Shown here: positions 27,877 through 35,766 of the stretch, one piece after another
Layout of the letters: each line of letters begins with the position of its first letter
Position numbering within the stretch: the stretch's first letter is position 1
From: Rahnella sikkimica
GTDB lineage: Bacteria > Pseudomonadota > Gammaproteobacteria > Enterobacterales > Enterobacteriaceae
Assembly: GCF_002951615.1 (NCBI RefSeq)
Contig: NZ_CP019062.1
Span: 806,001 to 870,000 of the forward strand
Reading direction: 5' to 3'
Length of the DNA stretch: 64,000 nucleotides
Notes under the pieces: generated by a model
Told to the model about the DNA's origin: nothing
Seen by the model: the letters and a program-made list of their open reading frames with translations, nothing else
Database searches by the model: none
Program-made: the position numbers and the translations under genes

Positions 27877-28038
27877 TTAGCGGGATTTGGGCTGAAAAAG
27901 TGCGCCACATTTTTTACAAACCAGCGTGGAGTTTTTGCGCACTTTTGCGCTCATCTGTTCAGAAACAAAACCGCATTCCGGGCAGGTGACCTTCGTGGTC
28001 GTACTGGTTAGAAACTTCAATCCGTCGAAGAATGACAT
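27877..28038 (-). CDS. Small zinc-ribbon protein (YnfU-like)
   Basis: A 53-residue protein with two CxxC knuckles, C19-C22 (CPEC) and C41-C44 (CKKC), in a single rubredoxin-like zinc ribbon. I recognise a resemblance to the YnfU family of small zinc-binding proteins, function unknown. I chose ATG 28038 (MSFFDGLKF) because GAGGT lies upstream; an open frame extends 14 codons further. It occupies the place where E. coli has the potassium channel gene kch, which is absent. Its stop codon abuts that of yciY. Confidence 0.72.
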   Translation of the reverse strand: MSFFDGLKFLTSTTTKVTCPECGFVSEQMSAKVRKNSTLVCKKCGALFQPKSR

Positions 28039-28189
28039 AATGCTTACCTCGTGGGCAGGGGTAGGTATCCTAACACACAACGGATGAAAGCAATGTGACG
28101 GCTTTGGGGAAATCGAGCCAGGGGGTTTCGGCTATGGCACATGCTTTGCGTTACTCAGTCGAAAATTTCTGAAAGCGGTGTGGAAGGGC

Positions 28190-28227
28190 AGCAAAAGGGA
28201 AGCCGGGCAGCCCGAAACTGCCCGCCG
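28190..28227 (-). terminator. Terminator of yciI
   Basis: Minus strand: GGGCAG and CTGCCC (28205-28223) form a stem with a 7-base loop, followed by GGCTTCCCTTTTGC. The tail is only moderately U-rich. Confidence 0.55.
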
Positions 28228-28231
28228 GAAA

Positions 28232-28528
28232 TCAGAATACGCGTTTGAACGGTTTGACGGTCACGGATTTGTACACGCCTGCGGCGACATACGGGTCAGC
28301 GTCAGCCCACACTTTGGCGGCTTCCAGGGTTTCAAATTCGACGACCAGCAGGGAACCGGTCATCCCTGCCGCACCCGGATCTTCGCTGTCGATGGCGGGG
28401 GTCGGGCCGCCAATCAGGACGCGACCTTGTTCCTGTAATTTTTTCAGGCGTTCGATGTGCGCCGGGCGCGCAAGCGTGCGTTTTTCCAGTGAGTCGGAAA
28501 CGTCTTCAGAATAAATAACGTAAAGCAT
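28232..28528 (-). CDS. yciI: YciI family protein
   Basis: A 98-residue alpha/beta protein with the YCII ferredoxin-like fold. It starts [17 protein letters not shown] and has the conserved His ([12 protein letters not shown]) and Asp (WADADPY) that line a putative active site. It is nearly the same length as E. coli YciI (98). The catalytic role is not known, though related domains act as lyases or dehydrochlorinases. AAGGTG precedes the ATG. It is divergent from tonB. Confidence 0.94.
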   Translation of the reverse strand: MLYVIYSEDVSDSLEKRTLARPAHIERLKKLQEQGRVLIGGPTPAIDSEDPGAAGMTGSLLVVEFETLEAAKVWADADPYVAAGVYKSVTVKPFKRVF

Positions 28529-28691
28529 GAGTCACCTTTATTGAGTTTTTATTGAGCAATTTCAGGCCGCCGCTGGCTACCCGATCATTTTTGCAGAATT
28601 AACATAGCTAAACCTGAAGCCTGGGGAAAGCGCTTTGCGTGGGATCAAAGGAAAGGTTATTTGAGAATAGTTGTCATCTCGGTGTTGAATA

Positions 28692-28706
28692 TGATTGCTA
28701 TTTACA
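28692..28706. promoter_or_regulatory. Candidate Fur box upstream of tonB
   Basis: TGATTGC-T-ATTTACA matches the 7-1-7 Fur model (TGATAAT-N-ATTATCA) at 10 of 14 positions and lies 36 bases before the tonB start. tonB is iron-regulated by Fur in enteric bacteria. Weak visual match. Confidence 0.35.
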
Positions 28707-28742
28707 TTTAAACTTGCGGCTTCACGGGGAAAATGAATCATT

Positions 28743-29474
28743 ATGCCGCTAAAAAAGTTTAGATTTATCCGCAAGGTTACGTTGCCTGCCGTTCTTTCTG
28801 TCAGTTTGCACATTGCTGTTATTGCGGGTGTTTTGTACATGGCAGTCGGTGAGTCAATCAAGCTGCCGACGCAGGAACAAAAAGTCATGAGTGTGACGAT
28901 GGTCAACCCGGCAGACTTTGCGCCACCTCCGCCGCCGCCTCAACCTGAGCCAACACCGCCGGAACCTGAACCAGAGCCCGAAGTGGTGCCAGAGCCTCCG
29001 CCGCCGCCAGAAGCGGTTGTGATCCCGGAGCCGCCGAAGCCAAAACCTAAACCGGTGAAAAAACCGGTCGTGAAGCCAAAAGTGAAACCGGTTGAACGTC
29101 CGGTGGAAAAACCGCTGCAAACGGTACAAACCGCGCCCGTCACCAGCAATCAGCCGGTCACGAAGCCCGTGAGTCAGCCGCCTGCGTCAACCAATGCGCA
29201 GAGCAATACCGGGCCGCGCCCGCTGCAACGTGGCGAACCGATGTATCCGGCGCGTGCGCTGGCGCTGCGTATTGAAGGGCGCGTCCGTGTTCAGTTTGAT
29301 GTGGACAGCGATGGGCGGGTACAAAATGTCCGCGTTCTTTCTGCTGAGCCGCGCAACATGTTTGAGCGTGAAGTAAAACAGGCGATGGGGAAATGGCGTT
29401 ACGAACCGAAGGCGGCCAGCAACTTAGTGGTTAACCTGGTGTTCAAAATCAAAGGCGGCACCACCGTCGAATAA
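28743..29474 (+). CDS. tonB: TonB energy transducer
   Basis: A 243-residue inner-membrane-anchored protein that, with ExbB and ExbD, transmits proton-motive force to outer-membrane receptors for siderophores and vitamin B12. The N-terminal transmembrane helix (about 13-35) carries the S19/H23 pair of the SxxxH motif. A Pro-rich spacer of PE then KP repeats (about residues 59-125) spans the periplasm. The C-terminal domain (about 155-243) contains YPARALALRIEGRVRVQFDV. Length is like E. coli TonB (239). Its terminator has been split by an IS4-like insertion. Confidence 0.97.
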   Translation: MPLKKFRFIRKVTLPAVLSVSLHIAVIAGVLYMAVGESIKLPTQEQKVMSVTMVNPADFAPPPPPPQPEPTPPEPEPEPEVVPEPPPPPEAVVIPEPPKPKPKPVKKPVVKPKVKPVERPVEKPLQTVQTAPVTSNQPVTKPVSQPPASTNAQSNTGPRPLQRGEPMYPARALALRIEGRVRVQFDVDSDGRVQNVRVLSAEPRNMFEREVKQAMGKWRYEPKAASNLVVNLVFKIKGGTTVE

Positions 29475-29509
29475 AGCGGCATCGTGCCCGTTGCTCCATA
29501 AAAAAGGTC

Positions 29510-29520
29510 GCCTCTCGGGC
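29510..29520. repeat. Target-site duplication of the IS4-like element, left copy
   Basis: GCCTCTCGGGC, repeated exactly at 30940-30950 on the other side of the element. The 11-bp length is within the 11-13 bp made by IS4. Confidence 0.93.
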
Positions 29521-29524
29521 TAAT

Positions 29525-29557
29525 GCCGCTCGCTTAAGAACGAGCGGCTTTCTTTTT
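29525..29557 (+). terminator. IS-borne terminator at the left end, facing incoming transcription
   Basis: GCCGCTCG (29525-29532) and CGAGCGGC (29541-29548) form an 8-bp GC-rich stem around CTTAAGAA, followed by TTTCTTTTT on the plus strand. It overlaps the transposase stop codon. It should stop tonB read-through from entering the element and so replaces the disrupted native terminator. Confidence 0.8.
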
Positions 29558-30856
29558 AGTTGGATACTTTGCAGGGCGAGCCAGTACTTCTCTTGGATAA
29601 GCTGGCCTTTTGCGTTTTTCAGGTAAGATTAATCGCTTACCTGACTCTCGTAAGTCTCTTAGTTTTCTAGGTATTGTTCCCGGCGTTCGCCCTGAACACC
29701 ACAAAAATTCCTCTTGTATCAGCCGCAATGCATTTATGAAGCTTATGCGCAAAGGGTGGACATTGAAGTCATCAGCCATTCGCCTCATTTCCAATCGAAC
29801 GAGATTGTAACTAATTAATATTCCCCAAATTTCCTGGTAGATCCCCGCCGGTTTTTGGCTTCTTAAGATATTTGTATTTCCCAACTGACTGCATTTTAGC
29901 TCGCTGTAACCTTGTTCTATTTCCCATCTTTCCCAGTACACTTGAATGATGTCTTCGAAAGGATATTTTTCAGGGTCTTTCATTGATGTAATGAATTCTT
30001 TTATCTCTCCAGAAGGTTTTATTATCAATACCTTACGAGCCAACCATGTGTGGGGAAGATGCGGGAACTGTTTTCTGGCCTGCGGAGAAACCGGCATTTC
30101 AATAAGCTGATCGTATTCAGAATACTGCTCGATAACTTTGTGCCTCATTTTACTTTTCACCGGTGTTAGCCAGTGTGTATTCGCTCCTGCGCCTTCCCAG
30201 GAAAGTAAAAGTTCTGCGGAAAAGTAAGCCCGGTCAAAGAGGGTCAGTGAGTTTTCCTGAACGGAGCTAACCAACTGTTGTGCATAATATATTTCGCTGT
30301 TCTTTACCGGCCCAAATGCAACATCAGTGATCAAATGACTGCGCGCAGACATAAGCGCAACGAGTAAAACCGAAGGGAATGAGTTACTACCGGAAGCAAA
30401 ACCAAAGGATTTATTCTCAGGAGTATCCGGGGCTCTGAATTGGGTTCCGTCGACGCTGAATACTTTGAGGCCACATACAAATTTTTCCGTATCTTCTTTG
30501 TCCCACTGCTCAGAGGTGGAATAGAAAAGATGTCGAAGGGGCTCGAACCCCAGGCGCTGCCTGGCTTTGACCAGACTACTCGTTGCCATGGGCGAGAAAT
30601 TACCGTGGCTGTCAGGAAAGGCTAAATCGAGTTTATCGCAGACATCAGAAATAGAACGGTTACGCATCAAAGCAATTCCAAGGACAAGCCAGACGACCTG
30701 TTCAGCGGGAAATCTTCGTCTGCGAACAGTCGCTCTGCCGGTTTGACTGAGAGCTTGTTCAATCCATTCGAGAGGAATATTTTTTTGAAAAGAATCAATA
30801 GATTCAGGGTAGTTAAATGCGGCGGCAACCTGAAGTTGTTCGGAAAGTAGGCTCAT
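29534..30856 (-). CDS. IS4 family transposase
   Basis: A 440-residue DDE transposase. Catalytic residues are D136 (FSVDGTQ), D208 (LFDRAYFS) and E314 within the IS4 YREK signature (Y307, R310, E314, K321). The N-terminal DUF4372-like/helical region (1-110) and basic C-terminal tail (KYPTKKKAARS) are as in IS4. The reading frame fills nearly the whole element and is uninterrupted, so the element may be active. It is oriented towards tonB. Codon use is less GC-rich than in the surrounding chromosome. Confidence 0.95.
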   Translation of the reverse strand: MSLLSEQLQVAAAFNYPESIDSFQKNIPLEWIEQALSQTGRATVRRRRFPAEQVVWLVLGIALMRNRSISDVCDKLDLAFPDSHGNFSPMATSSLVKARQRLGFEPLRHLFYSTSEQWDKEDTEKFVCGLKVFSVDGTQFRAPDTPENKSFGFASGSNSFPSVLLVALMSARSHLITDVAFGPVKNSEIYYAQQLVSSVQENSLTLFDRAYFSAELLLSWEGAGANTHWLTPVKSKMRHKVIEQYSEYDQLIEMPVSPQARKQFPHLPHTWLARKVLIIKPSGEIKEFITSMKDPEKYPFEDIIQVYWERWEIEQGYSELKCSQLGNTNILRSQKPAGIYQEIWGILISYNLVRLEMRRMADDFNVHPLRISFINALRLIQEEFLWCSGRTPGTIPRKLRDLRESGKRLILPEKRKRPAYPREVLARPAKYPTKKKAARS

Positions 30857-30939
30857 AAGGTGTCTGGCTCAAACGATGTTTGAGCCAGATTGTCGCCTAA
30901 CTGCAGGATCGTTCAAGTTCTCTTAAACGATCAGCATTA

Positions 30940-30950
30940 GCCTCTCGGGC
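30940..30950. repeat. Target-site duplication of the IS4-like element, right copy
   Basis: GCCTCTCGGGC, identical to 29510-29520. It continues into GACCTTTTT, the other half of the original tonB/yciA terminator. Confidence 0.93.
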
Positions 30951-30981
30951 GACCTTTTTCGTTGAAGCTGTATGAACTCAG

Positions 30982-31422
30982 TTAATCCTGGGAAACACCG
31001 CCAGAATCGACACTGAAATTGCTGCGGCCATCAGGCAACTGACGGGATTTACCGGACTCATCTACCGCAACGTAGGTAAACACCGCTTCTGTGGCTCTGT
31101 AGCGCTGTCCGATAGGCTCAGAAGAGACTTTCTTCACCCACACTTCTACGTTGATGGTGATGGAACTGTTACCGGTGCGGATACAGCGCGCGTAACAACA
31201 CACCACGTCACCTACCGCGACCGGTTTGAGGAAAGTCATGCCGTCGACACGCACCGTCACCACGCGGCCTTTGGCGATTTCCTTCGCCTGGATCGCGCCG
31301 CCCATGTCCATCTGTGACATCAGCCATCCGCCAAAGATATCGCCGTTCGCATTGGTGTCAGCAGGCATGGCCAGCGTGCGCAGTACCATTTCACCATTGG
31401 GTAAACTTTGTTTTTCGTTCAT
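30982..31422 (-). CDS. yciA: Acyl-CoA thioesterase YciA
   Basis: A 146-residue hotdog-fold acyl-CoA thioester hydrolase with broad acyl-chain range. The catalytic region is TNANGDIFGGWLMSQMD, with the Asn/Asp pair; the conserved segments VDGMTFLKPVAVGDVVCCYA and EVWVKKVSSEPIG are clear. E. coli YciA has 132 residues; this one has a longer N-terminus and a C-terminal tail. I chose ATG 31422; a TTG eight codons upstream is less likely. Its 3' end faces the IS element. Confidence 0.93.
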   Translation of the reverse strand: MNEKQSLPNGEMVLRTLAMPADTNANGDIFGGWLMSQMDMGGAIQAKEIAKGRVVTVRVDGMTFLKPVAVGDVVCCYARCIRTGNSSITINVEVWVKKVSSEPIGQRYRATEAVFTYVAVDESGKSRQLPDGRSNFSVDSGGVSQD

Positions 31423-31468
31423 GTTTGATTGCTTCACAGTGATCAATGTTTTTATTCAAAACAACGAA

Positions 31469-31486
31469 GGCCTTCAAAAGAAGGCC
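31469..31486. terminator. Hairpin between yciB and yciA
   Basis: GGCCTTC-AAAA-GAAGGCC, a perfect 7-bp stem. On the minus strand it is followed by TTCGTTGTTTTG, a mediocre U-rich tail. It may partly terminate yciB transcription before yciA. Confidence 0.5.
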
Positions 31487-31501
31487 CGTGCAGAAGAATG
31501 C

Positions 31502-32041
31502 TTATTTTTTTTCTTCATCCGGCATATGCCGGTAAATATAGATGCCGCTTAACAGCGTGAAGACCAACGTCAGAACGGTAAGCCCGAACACTTTGAAGTT
31601 CACCCAGACATTCTGCGGCAGCCAGAACGCCACGTAGATATTTGCCAGACCGCACAGCAGGAAAAAGATTGCCCAGCTGACGTTGAGCTTATTCCACACG
31701 TGGTCAGGCAGCGTCAGTTCTTTTCCCAGCATCCGCTGAATTAACGGCTTTTTCATTACCAGTTGGCTGACCAGTAAAGCACCGGAGAACAGAACATAAA
31801 TAACCGTCACTTTCCATTTGATAAATTCATCATTATGGAAGACCAGCGTCAGGGTGCCGAAAACAGCCACCATGGCGAAGGTGATTAACGTCATTTTCTC
31901 AATTTTGCGATACACCACCCAGGTGATGACTAACGTCAGTGCAGTGGCAGCGATCAACGCGCCTGATGCGACAAAAATGTCGTAAAGCTTATAAACCACA
32001 AAAAAGACAACCAGGGGAAGAAAATCGAGGAGCTGCTTCAT
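31502..32041 (-). CDS. yciB: Inner membrane protein YciB (intracellular septation protein A family)
   Basis: A 179-residue protein with five to six hydrophobic helices ([22 protein letters not shown] at the start) and the conserved [24 protein letters not shown] loop of the IspZ/YciB family. Same length as E. coli YciB, which influences cell-envelope synthesis and interacts with cell elongation and division proteins. The molecular activity is not known. Between yciC and yciA as in E. coli. Confidence 0.95.
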   Translation of the reverse strand: MKQLLDFLPLVVFFVVYKLYDIFVASGALIAATALTLVITWVVYRKIEKMTLITFAMVAVFGTLTLVFHNDEFIKWKVTVIYVLFSGALLVSQLVMKKPLIQRMLGKELTLPDHVWNKLNVSWAIFFLLCGLANIYVAFWLPQNVWVNFKVFGLTVLTLVFTLLSGIYIYRHMPDEEKK

Positions 32042-32094
32042 ACTTCATTCCATGTTTTATGTATGGGATGACTATACCGGAATCATTTACCGGA

Positions 32095-32122
32095 CAAAAG
32101 AAAAGGGCACCGGAGTGCCCTT
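32095..32122 (-). terminator. Terminator of yciC
   Basis: AAGGGCAC-CGGA-GTGCCCTT (32103-32122) followed on the minus strand by TTCTTTTG. It separates yciC from yciB, although both are on the same strand. Confidence 0.75.
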
Positions 32123-32140
32123 GAAAAAGTTATGTCACTA

Positions 32141-32896
32141 TTAAGCCTGTAATTTCATGTAAAGACGGAACAGATAAATCAGGATAAATGCCGTGATGAC
32201 ATTGCTGAGCGCGCCGAAAATGACGGCGCTGATCATCGGATTCAGGGCACTTAACACGCCGATGAAAAGCATCAGAACCACCTGCGCCAGGATCCACAGC
32301 AAAACACCCGGTGCCACCAGCCGCACATGAGTAAACGCCAGACGCGTGCTCAGGCGCATCGCTTTAAACATCCCGACCTGTTCTTTACAGGCAATGATTG
32401 GCGACATTGACCAGGCAATGGCAATCAGGAACGCAGGAACGAAAAGCAGCGCCAGACCGAGACGGAACATGATGCTGAAAACGAACAGCAAAATAATTAA
32501 ACGCGGCAGAACCGGCAACGAAGCCGTCACGACCTGCGTGACGCTGGCACGAACGCCCTGAGAAACCAGCTGGATAAGGGTCAGGACACCGCCAACCAAA
32601 ATGACATTGCCTGCCAGCGTAGAAAACAGCGCCGCAATGCTGTAACGGAAAATGGCGCTTTGCTGTTCCGGCGTCACCTGTTGTTCAATGAAACCCATCA
32701 TATCGGCGACGCTCATGCCCGCCATGTTGTTCATAAGTTGCCCGATAGCATCAAGCTGATCGGCTGACGGGCTTAAAATCCAGCTCAATATGACGGTAAT
32801 TAATGCGGCCAGAACGGCAAGCGAAAAAACGCTACCGAGCTGATTGCGCATAAAATTATAACTGTCACGGTACAACGTACTGGCCGTGATAGACAT
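32141..32896 (-). CDS. yciC: YciC family inner membrane protein (UPF0259)
   Basis: A 251-residue polytopic membrane protein with about six hydrophobic segments (for example VFSLAVLAALITVILSWIL, LIILLFVFSIMFRLGLALLF). Similar in length to E. coli YciC (247); function unknown, though with YciB it has been linked to envelope maintenance. ATG 32896 has AAGGAG upstream and gives the MSITAxxxYRD start of the family. The open frame upstream runs into the next gene and is not used. Ends with LIYLFRLYMKLQA. Confidence 0.92.
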   Translation of the reverse strand: MSITASTLYRDSYNFMRNQLGSVFSLAVLAALITVILSWILSPSADQLDAIGQLMNNMAGMSVADMMGFIEQQVTPEQQSAIFRYSIAALFSTLAGNVILVGGVLTLIQLVSQGVRASVTQVVTASLPVLPRLIILLFVFSIMFRLGLALLFVPAFLIAIAWSMSPIIACKEQVGMFKAMRLSTRLAFTHVRLVAPGVLLWILAQVVLMLFIGVLSALNPMISAVIFGALSNVITAFILIYLFRLYMKLQA

Positions 32897-32984
32897 GGAC
32901 GCTCCTTGGCACAAGCTAAAAATAACAAGGCGGGGATTGTAACCTGTAATGTGCCCCCGCCGATACTTTTGCGCTGACTTCCTG

Positions 32985-33386
32985 TCAGTCAGCCCGACGG
33001 AACGCCGCCAGTGCCGGTGTGAAAGCGCTGACATCAATCACCGGTAAACCCACGTCCAGGGCAGGCAGACCGTAATGCGCCCGTGCGCGATCGCAGGCCG
33101 GGCTGGCGATACCGTTCAATCCTGACTGATCAAATTCGTGGCAGGTTGTCGGGCGGTTGAGGTAAACAGAACAGGAAACCGATTGTCCCACTTCTCCTTC
33201 CAGAGCCACACAGCGAGGCGTCTTGCTGTTGGTGCCTTTCATGCAGCTCAAAAAAGGGGTGACCTGCTCCGTCAGTGCCTGCGGAACAACGCCGCCAGCT
33301 TCTTCAGATTCAGCCCAATAAAATGAAACACGGAAATAGGCGCAGCACGCGCCACAGGTCATACAAGGATTGTTAATTTCGCTCAT
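32985..33386 (-). CDS. YkgJ family cysteine cluster protein
   Basis: A 133-residue protein with the N-terminal cluster C8-xx-C11-xx-C14-C15 (CMTCGACC), and further cysteines at [11 protein letters not shown] and in SPACDRAR. The family (UPF0153) is thought to bind zinc or an Fe-S centre; no reaction is assigned. E. coli has no gene at this site between yciC and ompW. It is transcribed towards yciC with an 88-base gap and diverges from ompW across a region holding an FNR box. Confidence 0.88.
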   Translation of the reverse strand: MSEINNPCMTCGACCAYFRVSFYWAESEEAGGVVPQALTEQVTPFLSCMKGTNSKTPRCVALEGEVGQSVSCSVYLNRPTTCHEFDQSGLNGIASPACDRARAHYGLPALDVGLPVIDVSAFTPALAAFRRAD

Positions 33387-33513
33387 CTTGGGAAGCTACC
33401 GACTCCTTACGGCACCAAACCAAAAACAACCGGGTACAGGCAAACTACGTATTGGTATTTTTTTAAGCAATCGAAATTTGATGCTTTTGCGAAACAGTAA
33501 AATCCCCTCGTTT

Positions 33514-33527
33514 TTGATGTAGATCAA
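33514..33527. promoter_or_regulatory. FNR box upstream of ompW
   Basis: TTGAT-GTAG-ATCAA is a perfect match to the FNR consensus. It lies 152 bases before the ompW start and 128 bases before the divergent YkgJ-type gene. ompW is FNR-dependent in E. coli, which supports the call. The surrounding 292-base gap is AT-rich and holds no gene. Confidence 0.8.
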
Positions 33528-33678
33528 TTCCTTTGTTTTTAGAGATTTAGATCGGATTGAGAAAGATGCATTTTCCGAAAAATTGTTTTAAAGATGTGAT
33601 CCCGCATTGATCAAACCATACCAAAGAGTGGGTATCATTCGCGCGGTCAATAGATAATCCATACAAAGGGAAGGGATA

Positions 33679-34311
33679 ATGAAAGCAGCACATTGGGCAT
33701 TAGTGGCAGCAGCCGCATTTCCGGCAATCGCGAGCGCACATGAAGCAGGGGATGTGATTGTTCGCGTTGGCACAGCAACCGTTCGTCCAACCGCAGGTTC
33801 AGACAACGTGCTGGGGCTGGGTTCTTTTAATATTAATAACAATACGCAGATGGGTTTGACGTTCGGGTACATGTTCACCGACAACATCGGGATGGAACTG
33901 CTGGCCGCGACGCCGTTCCAGCACAAGATCGGCCTGAAAAGCACCGGAACCATCGCCGAAGTGAAACAGTTGCCGCCGTCATTAATGGCGCAATACTACT
34001 TCGGGGACAAGCGTGACAAATTGCGTCCGTACCTCGGTCTGGGTATCAACTACACCACGTTCTTTGATACGAAATTCAACCAGACAGGGCAGGATGCGGG
34101 GCTTTCTGATCTGAGCGTTAAAGATTCCTGGGGCGTGGCAACGCAGGCGGGTCTGGATTACAACCTCAATGATAACTGGCTGATCAACATGTCCGTCTGG
34201 TGGATGGATATCGATACAGAAGTTAAATTCAAAGCGGGCGGCGAGCAGCAAAACATCAACACCCGGATTGACCCGTGGGTCTTTATGTTTGGCGTCGGCT
34301 ATCGTTTCTGA
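33679..34311 (+). CDS. ompW: Outer membrane protein OmpW
   Basis: A 210-residue protein with a signal peptide (MKAAHWALVAAAAFPAIASA, cleaved before HEAGDV) and an eight-stranded beta-barrel with a narrow hydrophobic channel. Typical are IRVG-like VIVRVGTATVRPT, MGLTFGYMFTDNIGMELLAATPF, and the C-terminal VGYRF, where the terminal Phe serves as the outer-membrane sorting signal. It is the colicin S4 receptor in E. coli and is tied to anaerobic and stress adaptation. A GGGAAGGGA ribosome site precedes the ATG. Confidence 0.96.
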   Translation: MKAAHWALVAAAAFPAIASAHEAGDVIVRVGTATVRPTAGSDNVLGLGSFNINNNTQMGLTFGYMFTDNIGMELLAATPFQHKIGLKSTGTIAEVKQLPPSLMAQYYFGDKRDKLRPYLGLGINYTTFFDTKFNQTGQDAGLSDLSVKDSWGVATQAGLDYNLNDNWLINMSVWWMDIDTEVKFKAGGEQQNINTRIDPWVFMFGVGYRF

Positions 34312-34357
34312 TATTGCCCGCATTGCAACAAACGTTATGTTATCAAACACCTGATAT

Positions 34358-34384
34358 AAAAAAGAGGCGCTTCAGCGCCTCTTC
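34358..34384. terminator. Bidirectional terminator between ompW and the BON lipoprotein gene
   Basis: AAAAAAGAGGCGC-TTCA-GCGCCTCTT: a 9-bp stem with a UUCG-like loop; the A run serves the minus strand. Confidence 0.85.
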
Positions 34385-34408
34385 ACATTTCATCAGAAAC
34401 GTTCCTGA

Positions 34409-34723
34409 TTACTTCACCCGCATGTCGTTCTCAATGGAACGCACACCCGCCACGCCACGCGTCACCTGTACCGCACGGTTAGCATCCGCAGTTGAAGTCA
34501 CGAAGCCACTTAACTGAACACGGCCTTTAAAGGTCTCAACGCTGATTTCTGTGGATTTGATGGTTTTATCTGCCAGCAGGGCGGATTTCACTTTCGTCGT
34601 AACCACGGTGTCATCGATGTAACCACCCGTTCCTTCTGATTTTTTTGTTGGTGCGCAGGCAGCCACGGCCATGACGACCACAGCGGCCATGCAGAAAGCG
34701 GACAATGTCTTGAATAGCTTCAT
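34409..34723 (-). CDS. BON domain-containing lipoprotein
   Basis: A 104-residue protein. The signal peptide ends in a lipobox with lipidation Cys23 (MAVAAC). After a short linker rich in Lys, Ser and Gly comes one BON domain (about residues 36-104: DTVVTTKVKSALLADKTIKS and VQLSGFVTSTADANRAVQV). BON domains bind phospholipid surfaces; relatives with two copies are OsmY and DolP (YraP). With a single copy it is not OsmY. The residue after Cys is Ala, which favours outer-membrane sorting. Located where E. coli has yciG-yciF-yciE. Role unknown, probably envelope maintenance. Confidence 0.85.
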   Translation of the reverse strand: MKLFKTLSAFCMAAVVVMAVAACAPTKKSEGTGGYIDDTVVTTKVKSALLADKTIKSTEISVETFKGRVQLSGFVTSTADANRAVQVTRGVAGVRSIENDMRVK

Positions 34724-34896
34724 AAATAACTCTCCATGCTTTGTTATAAAACCAAAAGGATTGATCTGTAATCACCCGTTCAGGACTCAGTCAGACAATA
34801 CCTTGGGCTACGGTATTGCCATTGATTTGCCGAGTGAATTTAGTTTGGATTATTGATGGGGTTTATACAAATCGAATGGGGAAAAAAACGTAAGCA

Positions 34897-34942
34897 TTTA
34901 AAAGAAACAGAACCTTAGTCGGGGTATGAATAAGGTTCTGTT
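34897..34942 (-). terminator. trp operon terminator
   Basis: AACAGAACCTTA (34906-34917) and TAAGGTTCTGTT (34931-34942) form a perfect 12-bp stem 18 bases past the trpA stop, with TCTTTTAAATG following on the minus strand. Confidence 0.8.
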
Positions 34943-34959
34943 AGCAGAAGCGCTGGTGA

Positions 34960-35766
34960 TTATGCGCGGGTGGCGGCTTTCATTTCACTGACGAAACGGG
35001 AAAGCTGAGCCAGCATTTCAGAAGGCTGGTGCAGATTATTTTCGATGATACGCACTGTTGCGGAGCCGGAAATCGCCCCCGCAGCGCCCGCAGCCAGCGT
35101 TTCTTTCACCTGTGAAGGTTCAGAAATACCGAAGCCCTGCAAAGGTGGCGCGGCGTGATATTCGCGCAGTTTATCCACCAGATGATTGAGCGGCGTCAGG
35201 GCGCGTTTTTCCGTCCCGGTCACACCGGCGCGTGACAGCAAATAGGTGTAGCCACGTCCATGAGAAGAAATCTCGCGCAGCAAATCGTCTGACGCATTCG
35301 GCGGACAGATGAAAATCGGTGCGATGCCGTGACGCAGCGCTGCCGCGCGGAACGGGGCAGATTCTTCAAATGGCACATCTGCCACCAGCACAGAATCCAC
35401 GCCCACTTCGGCGCAACGCTGGTAGAAAGTTTCGATGCCGTTATGGAACACCAGGTTGGCGTACATCAGCAGGCCAATCGGGATATCCGGATGTTTTTCA
35501 CGGATGCGCGCCAGCAGATTGAAGCATTGTGTTGGCGTCACACCGGCGGCAAATGCGCGCAGGTTAGCGTTCTGAATCGTCGGGCCATCGGCCAGCGGAT
35601 CAGAGAACGGAATACCCAGTTCCAGTGCATCGGCACCGGCTTCAATCAGCGTGTCGATAATAGACAGCGACAGCTCAACACCCGGATCGCCCAGCGTCAC
35701 GAAGGGAACGAAGGCACCTTCTTTTTTGCTTTCCAGACGCTTGAATAATTGCTGATAACGTTCCAT
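34960..35766 (-). CDS. trpA: Tryptophan synthase alpha chain
   Basis: A 268-residue TIM barrel that cleaves indole-3-glycerol phosphate to indole and glyceraldehyde 3-phosphate; indole is passed through a tunnel to TrpB. Catalytic E49 ([10 protein letters not shown]) and D60 are in place, with phosphate-binding GISEPSQV and AGAISGSA loops. Its start codon overlaps the trpB stop by one base (TAATG), which implies translational coupling and equal production of the two subunits. Last gene of the operon. Confidence 0.98.
   Translation of the reverse strand: MERYQQLFKRLESKKEGAFVPFVTLGDPGVELSLSIIDTLIEAGADALELGIPFSDPLADGPTIQNANLRAFAAGVTPTQCFNLLARIREKHPDIPIGLLMYANLVFHNGIETFYQRCAEVGVDSVLVADVPFEESAPFRAAALRHGIAPIFICPPNASDDLLREISSHGRGYTYLLSRAGVTGTEKRALTPLNHLVDKLREYHAAPPLQGFGISEPSQVKETLAAGAAGAISGSATVRIIENNLHQPSEMLAQLSRFVSEMKAATRA

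Larger units (their letters stand above)
29521..30939 (-). mobile_element. Complete IS4-family insertion sequence (1419 bp)
   Basis: The ends are TAATGCCGCTCGCTTAAGA on the left and, read inwards, TAATGCTGATCGTTTAAGA on the right: 16 of 19 positions match. It is flanked by perfect 11-bp direct repeats. The single transposase gene is intact. Length, termini and duplication size all agree with IS4 itself (about 1.43 kb), but the name of the exact isoform needs a database comparison. It has split a hairpin terminator: removing the element and one duplication restores AAAAAGGTCGCC-TCTCG-GGCGACCTTTTT. With an intact gene and identical repeats the insertion looks recent. Confidence 0.95.

Noticed and set aside
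33590..33618. CRP-like site TGTGATCCCGCATTGATCAA upstream of ompW
   Set aside because: Only the left half matches the CRP consensus; the right half is poor, so I do not annotate it.
34671..34856. 61-codon frame divergent from the BON lipoprotein gene
   Set aside because: Overlaps the signal-peptide coding region of the BON gene and lacks family resemblance.
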